Part shown: positions 33,433 through 44,985 of the stretch, in pieces | Position numbering within the stretch: the stretch's first letter is position 1 | How the letters are laid out: each line of letters starts with the position of its first letter | From: Pyrenopolyporus hunteri | Taxonomy: Eukaryota > Ascomycota > Sordariomycetes > Xylariales > Hypoxylaceae | NCBI GenBank assembly: GCA_902806595.1 | Contig: CADCXC010000047.1 | Coordinates: 124,001-188,000 of the forward strand | DNA length: 64,000 nucleotides | Direction of reading: 5' to 3' | Notes under the pieces: model-generated | Database searches by the model: none | What the model saw: only the letters and a program-made list of their open reading frames with translations | What the model was told of the DNA's origin: nothing | Translations under genes and position numbers: made by a program

Positions 33433-34775
33433 ATAATAATAAATTCGTTTTTTTTTAAATATTATTTTTTTTTAAAAAATTATATATATAATATAAAATC
33501 TTTAATTAATTATAAAACTTTTAATTTTAAAATTATTTAAATCGTAATTATATTAAAAAAAATAAATTTAAATATTTAAATTAATTATATAAAAAAATAA
33601 CGTTTTATAAATATTTCGTTATCGATAAAAATTTAAAAAAAATTATTATATAAATAACGTAATTTTATAATTTAAAAGTTATTATAAAAATTTTTAATAA
33701 ATTCGAATTAAAAATTTAATCGTATTATATCGAAAAATTTTTTAAAAAATTAAAAATACGAAATTCGATATTATAAAAAATATAATTTCGAAATTATATA
33801 TATATAATTATTAAAAATTATTAATTTTAATCGTATTTAAATTTAAAAAATTTTTATAAAATTTTTAACATCGAAAAAAAAAATACGACGATTATATATA
33901 AATATATTTTTTAAAAATCGAAGTTATATTATTTTTTTTAAATATAAATCGATTAAATCGTTAAATTTTTTAATTAAATTTTTAATATTTAATTTTTAAA
34001 ATTTTTTAATACGATTTTATAATAATTAATTACATTTTAAAAAAATTAAAATTCGAAAAAAAAATTAAAAATTATACGAAATTTTTATTAAATTTTAAAA
34101 ATAAAAAATATTATATTAAATTATATTAAAAATTTTTAAAATATTAATTTATATCGAAAATATAATTAAAAAAAAACCTTATATTTAACGATAAAATTTA
34201 TTATATAAATTAATTATATTTTCGAAAATTTATTACGATATATTAATTAAAATTTAAAGATTTTTTCGAATTTTTTCGTAATTAAAATTATAATAAATAA
34301 ATATTTTAAAAATCGTTTTAAAATAAAATAAAAAATTTTTATTATATATAATTTAAAAATTAAAATAAAATTATAATTAAACGATATTACGAAACGATTT
34401 TATTAAAAATAAAAACATTTTTAAATAATTTATTTATACGAATCGTTTTTTAATACGATAAAATTTTTTTTTATATTATTAAAAAAACTTTTAAAAAATT
34501 AAACCGTTTAAAAATTTATATAATCGAATAATTATTAAATAATTTTAATTTAAATTTTATCGAAAACGTATAAATATAAATAAAAAATTAATTAAAATTA
34601 AATTATAATTTAAAATTATTAAACGTTCGATAATTAAAAAAAATTATTTAAAAAATTTAAAAAATAATATTAAAAAACTTTTTAAAAATTTTATTTTTTT
34701 TAATATATAATAAAATTCGATCGTACCTTAAATTTAATAAAAAATAACAATAAAGCTTCAATTTTCTACCTAATC

Positions 34776-34888
34776 ATCGAATTGTTATACCTTTATATAT
34801 AAATTTATATAAGAAGATACCTTTTAATTATATTAAGTTAGAATATAAGGCTGTGGAGCGCGCTACTACTTTCTACCCCTGCGACCTG
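34776..34888 (-). repeat. Right terminal inverted repeat
   Basis: Reverse complement begins CAGGTCGCAGGGG and matches the left repeat. It preserves more C and G, so it is closer to the original end. Confidence 0.88.
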
Positions 34889-34890
34889 TA

Positions 34891-35225
34891 GGGAGTTACG
34901 TGCATCTCCATCAACACCTTCAACCTGTAACCCGCTATTCATGCGAGATCAGATACCTAAATCGATCTAAAGGAGCGGAAGCAGGTTTAGTGCCCGTCCC
35001 CGCCTCGGGAAGGCCAAGCATTTTAGCGTAGAAGATGGTATCCGTATGTACCTACGTACCCCCTAGTCGCAGCCCGTTGGAATTGACCACCACTTGGCAG
35101 AAGAACCTTTATTCCTCTCCTTATCCTATACCGCACTTACACCGGCTCACGCACCCACGCACAAACTCACACACGCTCATAAAAACGACAATCATAAATA
35201 CGACAACCCTGAATGCGGCACTATT
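34891..35225. other. Short promoter region of the 2OG oxygenase gene
   Basis: Normal base composition resumes abruptly outside the transposon end. CACAAACTCACACACGC-type pyrimidine/A-rich leader precedes the ATG at 35226. No other feature. Confidence 0.5.
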
Positions 35226-36437
35226 ATGGCCAAGGATAAGTCAGCCAAAAAGAATCAATCTTCATCAAAACCTGCAGTGGCCGCTGCAAGCCAACCGCCG
35301 AGTTGGCCACCCTTTAAGCCAGCTTTACCTATCGTGCAACTCAGTCCAGAAGCCCCTATTCCGGGCTTGGAGGAGAAGATAATCCTCCTGCGGAACTTCT
35401 GGCCGAAAAGCCTTTGCCAAAGCTATGTTAATTTTCTAAAGACGTTGCCCCTGACCACTACACCAGGCCGACCAAAGCGCGGGGAGGCGGTGAGGGTCAA
35501 CGACAGATTCCAAGTAGATGACTGGCACTTTTCAAAAAGGTTATGGCTCGAGACGGGGCTGAAAGACGCCTTGTTAGAAGACTCTGTTAAACACCTCTGG
35601 TCAGTCTGTGGGCGCCTCATTCTGCAATACGACGCCGTCGCCTTAACAACCTCCCAATGTTCTCAGCGCCCATAGGGGGCACTAACGGCTAATAATAGGG
35701 GTGGCGACGTGGTAGGGTTGAATCCCAACATTAGGATATACCGCTACTCTAAAGGTCAATATTTTGACTGCCACTGTACGTGTCTATACCCTGTACTCCG
35801 GATTTTCCTACCACTATGCCTGCCGAGTGGCGGCGGGTCGTGTACAGCAACGCTACCTTGTTGAAGAGCAACTATCTTCCTATAGACTACGGGGTACTCA
35901 TTGATCCCAACGCACGAGCCAGTAGCAGCATTAGACATGTAGCTAAAGACATCGTGTCAAGTTACGGTGGAAAGGCGTCCCAGTTCCGCATTAGGAGTAA
36001 ACATTACACTTGCTTGTAGATCTACGTAGTCGGAGCCATTCTCTCAGCATATAGTGGAAGACTGTCCACTAACTAGAACCGCAGACGACGACTCGAACGT
36101 AGTTGCTTTACCGCACGCCGACGACTCCTCGTCTAGTACTATCACCGCTAAAACAACTTGGACACTGCTGCTGTATTTGACTTCGGCGGCCGAAGGTTGT
36201 ACCGGCGGAGAAACGGTCTTCTATCCTCACGATCGCAGATCTCCGAAAGAAGAAATCGCGATTGCCCCCGAGACAGGATTGCTTCTACTCCACAAGCATG
36301 GGGATGATTGTCTACTGGTGAGCAACCATACTAAGTCTCTCATTTCAGTAAGGCTTATCCCTTTATAGCACGAAGGTCGAGAAGTCACAGCAGGAGAGAA
36401 GTGGATAATCCGCACGGATCTTTGCGTGAGGAAATGA
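35226..36437 (+). CDS. 2-oxoglutarate/Fe(II)-dependent oxygenase (prolyl 4-hydroxylase-like fold)
   Basis: Double-stranded beta-helix oxygenase that uses Fe(II) and 2-oxoglutarate; substrate unknown. Exons 35226-35599, 35699-35775, 36085-36317 and 36369-36437 give 250 aa. The Fe ligands are the His and Asp of FDCHYDD (formed across intron 2) and a distal His in LLLLHKHGDDCLLHEG. The 2OG-binding Arg is in KWIIRTDLCVRK at the C-terminus. TTWTLLLYLTSAAEGCTGGETVFYP is the family core. Intron 1 splits the Trp codon of HLWGGDVVGLNPN. Intron 2 (309 nt) is unusually long but is the only join that yields CHYDD. The start follows a long leader; an upstream in-frame extension to 35094 has no ATG of its own. 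The gene begins 335 bp from the RIP-mutated element, yet it looks intact. Confidence 0.9.
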
Positions 36438-39318
36438 CGTAGTCCTGGGAGAGATCGAAATAACGTCACAGAGGTCCGACTCACCTGGAAGATTAGCAGC
36501 TCTCAGACATAGGAAAGATATATCTCGATGACTACAAATTCCCTGCAATTAGTCGTAGTTTACTCAAATCTTCGCCTCGTGCGTGCCCGCAGATTATACG
36601 GACCGCAAGCCGTGCGAGAATGAGCCGACAATTCGAATTCAATATCGCCTGAGCCAGCCGAGACGCCACGGCTCATCACCTAGAACGAGACCCGAATGTG
36701 TACTTTCGCAACCGGTAGGTATCTTTCGAGCTGTGGATTCCTACCTAGTAAGGTATTCTATGCAGTTTACCTAGGTGTGTTTACCTACAGGATGCCAGAG
36801 CTACAGCACAGATTAAGCCCTTACACTCGTATAAAAAGCATCTGCGGTGAATCCGCTGCCTAATATGGATAACGAAACCGCCCCCTCAGCCCGTACATAT
36901 CTAAAATACTAACGCAGGCCCCCTAAACACTCTCTTAGACACGCGTCACCCCCGCTTATCGCCCTGTACCTGAACGATTTCGCTCCAGTGGCGGGCCAAT
37001 GCTTTTCGGCGATGGCGTGGATATTTCTCGTTCCGACAGATATCATATGATGGACCGGCACTCGATATGCCTCGTGATGCTACATCCGATGGAAATTCAA
37101 GCTGATCTCCCCAACGAGTCTTAGCGGTTTCCCGGATTTCAATAACCTCCGCGGTCGTCAACCAATACGTAGAGATATACGTAGGTACTTATATATGCAC
37201 GTAATTCATGCATGATTCACAGTTGCATAGTAATTCTTCATTCGATTCTTTTTTTTGAACCGCCTCCCCATCGACTTACGAACAGGCTTGCGTAGGTTGA
37301 TTTCGAGGTGAATGAATGGTACTCCGGAGGTTAGGATTACCCAACATAAACCGACATCAAGATTCTTCGAATGTTTTGGTGTCACCTACAACCTCCCGAA
37401 GTGCTCATAGCTAACCCTAGCCGTATGCCAGAGGTCCAGATACTGTAGTGCTAAGGGCGCTGTGAGACTTTGTTGAAATCAAGTAAACATTTTTGTAATA
37501 GATCGTAGGGGTTGATTTTTTTAGAGCTCTCTTGAGTCCCCTTCCGGCAAGCCATAATTCCACGGACTAGGTTTCCTAGTAGAAGTAGTCAATGATATAT
37601 ACAGGCACAGGACGGCCCCAGAGCCATGGCACGGTTGCCATAATGGTATCATCACCCATCCAGTCCCCTGTTGTATTAATTATAGATAATTTTAGAAATT
37701 TTAGAAATATCCTTATGTTGCTATAAGGTAGGTACCCATGTTACTGGTTAGCCATTATGTATGTATATGGATCTATTCATAGACATTTTCACCCCTAACC
37801 AACTTCGTAGCGGCTTGGGCGGATAGGGGAAACCCTCATGAAGAAAACCAACCATAGGGTCCACCCCCAATATAACGCCTCGTAATTACTTGATTTTATT
37901 TCCGTCTAAGAGCCCAATGTACTGAACCAACCTGATACATTCCCTGCCCTGTGCTGGCTTGACACAACTCTCCCTAAACAATTTCCCTTAGCGATCCATC
38001 ACCCACCTCCCGATATGGACCTACCGAGACATCAGTACCGCCCGAACGTAATAGCCCAAGACAAATCCGCCGGACACGAGATATACCTCCGATAGGTAAG
38101 CCAACAAGCAGATCTAAGATCCGGCCCGCTCCTCAATATCTCGCTTCCTTGAGATGACTCAGAACCTGGGATCGGACGGCCTCCAAGTCTCGCCAATCTC
38201 CAGATCTACTACACCCCTCCTCGGCTAACGCACGCTACTCGTATGACTCTCTCCTTACACCAATCCGTCTCTGCACATAATACGCCTCCGTAAACCTCCT
38301 CGCGAGCTCCATGCCTTCTATGGGACCCTGCATAACAAACCCTTATCCGCACGGACACGTAGGTAGGTAGATACGGACAAGTCTCACTTTACGCTTAAGG
38401 CCGGATTAAACCCCTCGAAAGCCACTGACTAAGGGTCTAGAATGAGGAGGGATAAGGGTGGGCTGAGATATTGACCGTAGACCATAGTGCGTCTCCATTT
38501 TACGTTGTCCTTGAGCAATAAGACCCCCGGAAACTTTCTAGGCACGTCTACTTGATCCGGATGGTTTATGAGAGCATACAGGGTCCCTATTTTCTCAGAT
38601 TCTAGTAGAATTCGTGAGCCGATATAAGCCATCCGAACCTATCATCCCTACGAGTCCGTGTGGATAGTACTGTTTGTCTAAGTATCTTACCATCATACAT
38701 GTTAATTAGGTGTAGGTAGGCGGCCGAGACGGAAGAGTATGATAACTGAATAGTCGGTGTGCGGGAGAAGACGGACGAGGGCTTCGTAGTATTGATACCA
38801 AGGTACCTGGGTATGCATAAGAATAGCTTGAAGATGTCATGCGCATATGCAGGGAAGTAGACGGAGATATGCGGATTATGGCTGGACTGACTTGTTTTAC
38901 CATTACTGGCTCGTCCGAGATTAGAGACGTGGAGAGGGGGCTCGGGGGTGTGAAGGGCGTTACGTACTTTTTTTATCCCCTTGCGGCCTCTGCTAGTCGA
39001 ACCGCATCGATGCGGGCGGTATTAACGAAACATACCTGGGCACCCTTCAGTATGTAGGCTGGGAATACGGCTAAAAGTCACGGAAACGGCCTTTAACAAA
39101 TCACAAGGCAACTCCACGAAGAAGGCAGGAAAGCTGACATGTAGTTGCCTAGCTAGAGGCGGGATCAGAGGTCAATTATTCTCATTATCATTGACCTATT
39201 CCACGAGCCTTACTCGTGTGGTAAGAGCAAATCGGATATGCCATAGACTCCAATACCCATGCGTTGTGAAAAATCAACCCTCTGCCAGATCCCGTTTTGT
39301 TGTTTTACCTGATGACCC
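36438..39318. other. 2.9-kb spacer
   Basis: No gene recognised on either strand. Composition is normal, with a few GGTAGGTAC motifs (37725-37735, 38359-38370, 38708-38720). Confidence 0.55.
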
Positions 39319-40422
39319 TTAGTGGCCAGCCAGAGCGTGGGCTCGGCGGCGATCTCTCTCCTCTGCAATGGTGAGTTTGACACCCTTGCCCTTGGGTAGA
39401 GAAACCCAGGGCTTCTCGGAGCCGATGACGAAGACGTTGTTCTCACGAGTGGCGAAGGTGTTGTCAATGGCATCCTTGATGTGGACAATGTTGAAGCCAC
39501 CATCGTGACGCTCACGGTGGGTGATGACACCAACACGACCCATGTTGCGACCACCAGTGACCATGGCAATAGCGCCGGTGTCGAACTTGATGAAGTCCTG
39601 GATCTTGCCAGTGGCCAGCTCGATCTTGACGGTGTCGTTCACCTTGATGGAGGGGTCGGGGTAGCGGATGCTATCGCAGAATGTTAGCATACGTGTAGGA
39701 CGGGGAGGACATACCAGCCATCAGTTCGAAGCTCGATCTTATCACAAGATGGGAAAAGGTGGTTCAACCAAAGCTTGATCCAACGGCTGAATGATGTCTG
39801 ACAGAACTTACGTTCTCGCATCGTGCGTGACCAAGAATGGGATGCCGCCCTTGCCAAGTTGCACTCGCTTGACCTTGCCCAGCTTGTACTCGGCCTCCTC
39901 GGCCTGGATTCGGTGGATGGTGTATCGGCCCTTGGTGTCGTAGATGAGTCGGAAGTTCTCGCCGGTCTTCTCGATGGTGATGACGTCCATGAAGCCGGCA
40001 GGGTAGGTCATGTCGGTGCGGACCTTGCCGTCAACCTTGATCAGGCGCTGCATGAGGATGGCCTTGGTCTCGCGATAGTTGAGGGCATACTTGAGACGGT
40101 TGCGGATGAAGATAATGAGAGGCATGCAGTCGCGCTGCTTGTGCGGGCCGGCCGAGGGCTTGGGGGCGTAGACACCCGAGAGCTTGTCGAGAAGCCAGTG
40201 GGAGGGGGCGCTCAGGCGCTTCTGGTGCTTCTTCCTGCAGATTGAAGTCGGGTCAGTAAAGGTGGTGAAATTTTTCGGAACGAGACCCTTGAAGGCCGAC
40301 GCGGACGTGCGCGTCTCGAGAGCCGCGAAGGCTTCTCAAGGGAGGCCATATCTCTTTTCTAATTGAAGCGAATATCGATGATATTGATCATAAAGCAAAT
40401 ATACTTACGGTCCACGAGCCAT
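39319..40422 (-). CDS. rps4: 40S ribosomal protein eS4
   Basis: Small-subunit protein eS4. Minus-strand exons 40422-40409, 40234-39812 and 39670-39319 give 262 aa, the usual length. The first exon encodes only MARG and part of Pro5, a typical fungal arrangement with a 174-nt intron after codon 4. Then follow KKHQKRLSAPSHWLLDKL, the S4-like domain (about 42-105: IIFIRNRLKYALNYRE), DMTYPAGFMDVITI, and the KOW segment GAIAMVTGGRNMGRVGVI. Intron 2 (141 nt) splits the Thr codon in DARTIRYPDP. I looked for intronic snoRNA boxes and saw none convincing. Confidence 0.96.
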
Positions 40423-41476
40423 TTTGACTGTTCAACGATGGGTGTTGGTGTTGATCGTGAAGTGGCAGATTGGTGTGGAGGCTTCTCAATTGCGACTTGA
40501 GAAAAAGTTGAATTGAATGCGCCAAGTTTAGAATTTCCTTCCAAGCGAGAACTGCGGGTTTGTGCCCTAGTGGGCGGTGGGAGGAGATGGTCTGTGCGCC
40601 AAACCCTCTGAGAACGCCGGGTTAAGCACTTATGGGTACCTGGTTACCTAGGTAGCTTAGGGACATAGGTACCCGGTACCCCTCCCTTATTAATCCAATT
40701 CAATGAGGATTGAAATTCAATTTAATCAGCTATGATATATAACCACATATCCTACATGTACCTAAGGATACCTTGGTACGTATCCAGTACCTAGGTAGGT
40801 ACCCGAGTATTACATGTAGGCATTCCTTAATTCCTAAGGTCTTTCATATAATACCTATTATAATAGTCCCTACTCCTAGACAAGTTGATGATGGTAACTT
40901 ATGCTCGAAAGCTTTCAGAACGTCCAAAGTCATATGGTAGATCATTATCATTCTGATTCTCCTGTGTGAGTGTACGTGCGTGCTATATGTAGGACTCTGG
41001 GAAGAACGATTCGGTCATGGAATCCAGCGCTACCGAGCCATAAAGACATCGAGCCCCCAGTCGCCTTCACGCAGCCATGGGTAAGGTAATTTGATCCCGT
41101 CCTTCAGCTGACAACGTGTATCATATTCATCCTCCTCGCATCTCCGTCAGAAGTACACTCAAATACACATGTATGTTCTGTAATGACAGGAACTCCATGC
41201 TAAACGTGGCATAAAATAGGGCAGGCCCATTCATAGGGCCTAGCCATAATACATCACCAGCACGAGCTATGATAGATAATAACCCGAAATTCTTCCCCAC
41301 GCGTGAGAGACTCTCTCGCATAGTCCATCCTTCCCGACTGACACTAGCTTGGAATCTCGTGATTCTGGACATGTATGCTAGGAGTCGTAACCTTTTACGG
41401 AATCATCTAAAATAGAATTCTCTCCCAAGGGTCCATTTTAAAATCTAATAGTTTCCAACGCAGCTTGAGAAATATG
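40423..41476. other. eS4 promoter and spacer with GGTACC/CCTAGG repeats
   Basis: GGTACCTGGTTACCTAGGTAG and related palindromic motifs at about 40635-40682 and 40790-40803. No gene seen. Confidence 0.55.
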
Positions 41477-43105
41477 TCATCCCAGCCCACGTCGCTCCGA
41501 GGACGAATCGTTTGTGGCCTGGGAATCGTCAAGGAGAAGGCGTGATATGTCCATCTCTCCAATACCGCCCGGCGGAAACCCCTGTCCGGAACCTTCATTC
41601 CAGTAAAGGCTCGGGTGGGGTGGTTGGGATGCTTCTCCAGTTTCGATGAGGCTACCGGACAGTGGCCACTTCGGCATGTCCTCCTTCGAATTGGTTCGGT
41701 TAAGTTGCGGCTCGAGCAAGGCTGATTTGGAAACATGTAGCGAATTCTCGATTGCCATGTTGATGGACGGCTCTAGTAGATTGTTGCTCCGCCCCGGCTC
41801 CCTGACCTGCATGGCCGTTTTCTCTGTATTAGCAAACTTTTCAGGGTACTTATTTCGTAGTCGATCTCGTAGGTCCGTCGGTTGTCTGCTAAACAGGTTA
41901 AATCTTGGGTCTCTTTGGATCTTGGTCCACTGTGGACCGTAAAGCTCGAAGCCTTCCAATATCTCTCTATCGTCCTGCTCCGAAAACGGCCGTCGCTCCC
42001 TTCGGTGGGATTTCTTGAATGGCCCTCTAATACCCAGCTCGGCCAAGTCTTCCATCTTCTTGCGGTGAGCTCTGCTCTTGCGCTGCCTCGGTGGCTGCGG
42101 ATCAGAGTCGTTTGGGGCTGACTGGTTCTGTTCAGCCTCGGCCTCTTCTTCCGTCTCGTTCAAAATATTCTCGGACATAAGGCCCTTGGTCGGCTTTCCC
42201 CGAGACTTTGCAATCGGCTGCTTCTCTCTAGACACGTCACTTCTAGCTGCCGGGCTGGCACGAAGCTCCTCGGGGCAGCATGTCCGAAACCTATCTTTCA
42301 AATCCCCGGCTGTCCTGTCATTAAATCTGTACTCGGGATCTTCAAGGATGTCCGTCCATCGCCCAACACCATGCTTGCTCACTCCAAGCAACAAGTGGTT
42401 AGTCTCTTCTTCGGACCACTTGCGGCGTGGCTTGGCTGCCCGTCGCTTAACCTTCCCCGTTGGGGTTCGCTCGGGCTCGGGTGGAGGACTCGGGTGTGCC
42501 TTCTCCTCGGCCGGGTCCGACGGCTCGGGAGGCTTCGTGATGCTAAGAGCTTGCGGAGGCTCGGAATGCGGGCGGTTATCAAAGGAGCCGGAGGAGATTG
42601 GCGGAAATAGAGAAGCGTCGGATGGTGGCTCGAGTAACCCGACTATGATTGGAGGGAACATGTGCTGTTGAGTAGCTGCCTTCTGCTTCTTGAGGGGCTG
42701 CGGTAGCTGCACGAAATCTTCCTTCACAGGCCGTCTCTTCTTTCCAAGGTCTTCAACATTGTCCGGCGTGTCATCCAGTATCATGCGCAAGTCCTGGGAC
42801 GAAATGTGGCTTAGCAATGGCCGTTCCGACGGCTGACTAACGTCGCTCCTCGAGGCAGAGCTTGCAGTAGAGGCATCATCTACTACGGAATATAGAGAGG
42901 GCATAGACTGCGAGGTTGCCAATTGACCTATGTTCGCGTCCGGCACTTCGGACCTCTGACTAGCGTCGGGCTCGATTGGATGTAGACGTCCGGACGTCTT
43001 GGGGAGGGGAAGGGCTTTTATGGGCGGGAGCTCAGCACGATGCGGCCGTGGCGTCGCAGTTGATTCGTTCAGCAAATGAATAAGTCGCGGCTCGATGGTG
43101 GCCAT
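41477..43105 (-). CDS. Double telobox-Myb DNA-binding protein (Teb1/Tay1-like)
   Basis: Likely binds TTAGGG-type repeats at telomeres or promoters. It is a single 542-aa frame. Two Myb/SANT repeats are visible: residues about 228-285 (RRKWSEEETNHLLLGVSKHG, then GRWTDILED and AGDLKDRFRTCCPEEL) and about 370-425 (RRPFSEQDDREILEGFELYG, then PQWTKIQRD and PTDLRDRLRNKYPEKF). The DLKDRFR and DLRDRLR helices correspond to the telobox VDLKDKWR motif; two such repeats in tandem recall S. pombe Teb1 and Yarrowia Tay1. The N-terminal 200 residues and the acidic/Ser-rich C-terminus look disordered. No TRFH dimerisation domain is evident. Family level is good; the exact orthologue and target are inferred. 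Confidence 0.85.
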   Translation of the reverse strand: MATIEPRLIHLLNESTATPRPHRAELPPIKALPLPKTSGRLHPIEPDASQRSEVPDANIGQLATSQSMPSLYSVVDDASTASSASRSDVSQPSERPLLSHISSQDLRMILDDTPDNVEDLGKKRRPVKEDFVQLPQPLKKQKAATQQHMFPPIIVGLLEPPSDASLFPPISSGSFDNRPHSEPPQALSITKPPEPSDPAEEKAHPSPPPEPERTPTGKVKRRAAKPRRKWSEEETNHLLLGVSKHGVGRWTDILEDPEYRFNDRTAGDLKDRFRTCCPEELRASPAARSDVSREKQPIAKSRGKPTKGLMSENILNETEEEAEAEQNQSAPNDSDPQPPRQRKSRAHRKKMEDLAELGIRGPFKKSHRRERRPFSEQDDREILEGFELYGPQWTKIQRDPRFNLFSRQPTDLRDRLRNKYPEKFANTEKTAMQVREPGRSNNLLEPSINMAIENSLHVSKSALLEPQLNRTNSKEDMPKWPLSGSLIETGEASQPPHPSLYWNEGSGQGFPPGGIGEMDISRLLLDDSQATNDSSSERRGLG

Positions 43106-43378
43106 CGTGAATCGATGGGACCGGGCAAGAAAAGGTCATTGGGAGGGGAGAAAACGGTCCGAGAGGACGCTTTGTTTGTACGGAGGGAGGGGGGGCGAAA
43201 GGGACGAGCGAGGATGAGTAGCGGAACTAGGATGGCGATAAGGGGAACGCGGAATAAGTCGAGGCTCGGAAGAGAGCAGAGCCAAAAATTGGTGAGGGCA
43301 CTACTGTTTGATTTTTTTTTTTTTTTTAAGAAATAAAGAGACCCTGACACAGTATAATACTGTCCTCAAATAGATATA

Positions 43379-43445
43379 TAGGTAGATTATGTAGGTAGGT
43401 AGGTATGTTGGTAGGTGGGTAGATAGGTAGGTAGATATGTAGGTA
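43379..43445. repeat. (GGTA)n/(GTAG)n degenerate microsatellite
   Basis: About 65 bp of GGTA, GATA, GGTT and GTAT units in one orientation, the longest tract of this family in the window. Confidence 0.88.
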
Positions 43446-44309
43446 GAACTTGCAAAATAAAACGAAGTTTTAGGATCGGTAGGCGATGACGCGAAAGAAG
43501 AGAGATATATCGAAGGGACGAGCCAGGAAGATGATGATCAATCTACTTAGATACCTAGGTAATAAGCGCCGATAAACCGTCGGGATCCTCGAAATTTCCT
43601 CAGGAGAAAAAGAAGAGGAGGGCAAAAGAAAGGTTTCCTCGTTGCCCCCTTTTCTTGAGCAAGGGAGGGAAATAATTAAGAAAAGAAAGAAAAGAAAACT
43701 TCTCCCTATCAATGATTGATAGGAATAACAACCTACTATAGTACGGGCTGCAGGTGCTAAGAACTGGAAAAGGGCCAAAGTAGGTATATAATTGTATTAG
43801 TGCGGATTGGTCGCGTTTGCGATTTTCTTCCTCTCGGAATTCTTTCTCTCACTGCTCTCACTTGCTGCTCTCACTGCTGCTGCTTCACGTGGGAGAGATA
43901 CCTTGGGACCAATTTCGATCCTTACCTGCCTACTTACTGCGTGCGTAATGTATTGTACGTAGACTGCCCTACCTTTATGTACTAAAACTAATGCAGCAGC
44001 TTATCGAACCGATTAGGTTATGGTGACAATGATTGCCCTCGGGGTGCCGGACCTGGAGAGGGGTGTGTGAGGTGTGTGTGGTTTGGCCTGCGAAGAGAAC
44101 AGAACTCGAGAGCTACCCTCAACTTTTGCTTCAAAAAGTTGAGTGGAAAGGAAAAAGGTATGAAAGGAGGAGGATGTCTGGTTACACTAGAGATAACACT
44201 GGATTCTCAAATTAATCATCCTCCCTCTCGGCTGGGTAAATGCCAAGAGTTCTTCAATCTGCAATTGCGATGGAACAGTCTGATGCACTATTATCATTTA
44301 CATGTACCC

Positions 44310-44332
44310 TTTTTTTTTTTTTTTTTTTTTTT
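44310..44332. repeat. Poly(T) tract
   Basis: Run of about 23 T in a spacer, the longest homopolymer seen here. Confidence 0.9.
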
Positions 44333-44985
44333 CGCTTCCTGCTACCGTTTGATCCTTTAAGCTTCTTGTACCTGTAGCACTGCCCAATCGGGACAATCCC
44401 GCCGCTATCCTAGCTGCTCCTTCCCCTATTCTGATACTGCACGTCGGTACTGGTACCTCTACGCGCAGTGGTCAACCACGGTCGGGCTCGGCACCTAACC
44501 TACCTCCTACCTCAATCGTTCGACTTATGTACTCATGATGACCTCGGTATATTGTACCCAGGCAAGCATCGCATCCATGTCCATGTCCTGTTTCAACTTC
44601 ATCGTCTTCCTTTTTCTAGAAAGGAAAGTTAGTTACGTACGGATTAATCTCCAAGGAATAACTACGTAAGATGTGATGGATGTTTGTTTACTAAGCACTT
44701 CGCGAGGGGTTCAGAACCGTCTGACCAATCCGACTTGAATTATAGTGTCTAATTACTATAATATACATCAAACGGCCTATTATACGTGAGTTCCATACCT
44801 GTATTCCACAGACAGGCGGTCAACTCTATACCAATACCTCTTCCCTTATCCCCCATACGTATTATGCCAACCTAAGGTGACTCCTTACAAAAGTCAATAG
44901 CCAACTGGGATATAGGTATCGACGACTTACTATATAAGTTGCATAACAAAGAGCAAAAAGAGAGGAACGAGCAACAGAGAGAGTC

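Larger units (their letters stand above)
33319..34890. mobile_element. RIP-degraded TIR DNA transposon (Tc1/mariner-like, TA target duplication)
   Basis: A 1568-bp element (33321-34888) is bounded by TA at 33319-33320 and 34889-34890. The two ends form inverted repeats of about 112 bp (33321-33432 and 34776-34888), sharing GGGGTAGAAAGTAGTA, CGCGCT, AGCCTTAT and TATAAATTTATATATAAAG, with differences that are mostly C/T or G/A. The interior is about 92% A+T and has no readable frame. By hand count it keeps about 43 CpG dinucleotides but fewer than 20 C or G outside CpG. The TA duplication and size suit Tc1/mariner or Fot1/pogo, but with the transposase erased the superfamily is an inference, and a non-autonomous element is possible. 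Confidence 0.88.
43106..44985. other. 1.9-kb spacer with GGTA repeats and T tracts
   Basis: Promoter of the Myb gene on the left. T17 run near 43312-43327, a long GGTA/GATA tract at 43379-43445, and a T23 run at 44310-44332. No gene. Confidence 0.55.

Noticed and set aside
33319..34890. Centromere-like or mitochondrial-derived AT-rich DNA
   Set aside because: Long inverted repeats, the TA flanks and sharp composition edges fit a mutated transposon better; no mitochondrial gene or tRNA is readable.
35776..36084. Open frame within the long second intron of the 2OG oxygenase
   Set aside because: Reading through breaks the iron-binding CHYDD motif; splicing at GTACGT and CGCAG restores it.
39671..40408. 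snoRNA in eS4 introns (TGATAA and CTGATG motifs)
   Set aside because: No C/D box pair with flanking terminal stem; the motifs are too loose. The same holds for eL24 intron 1.
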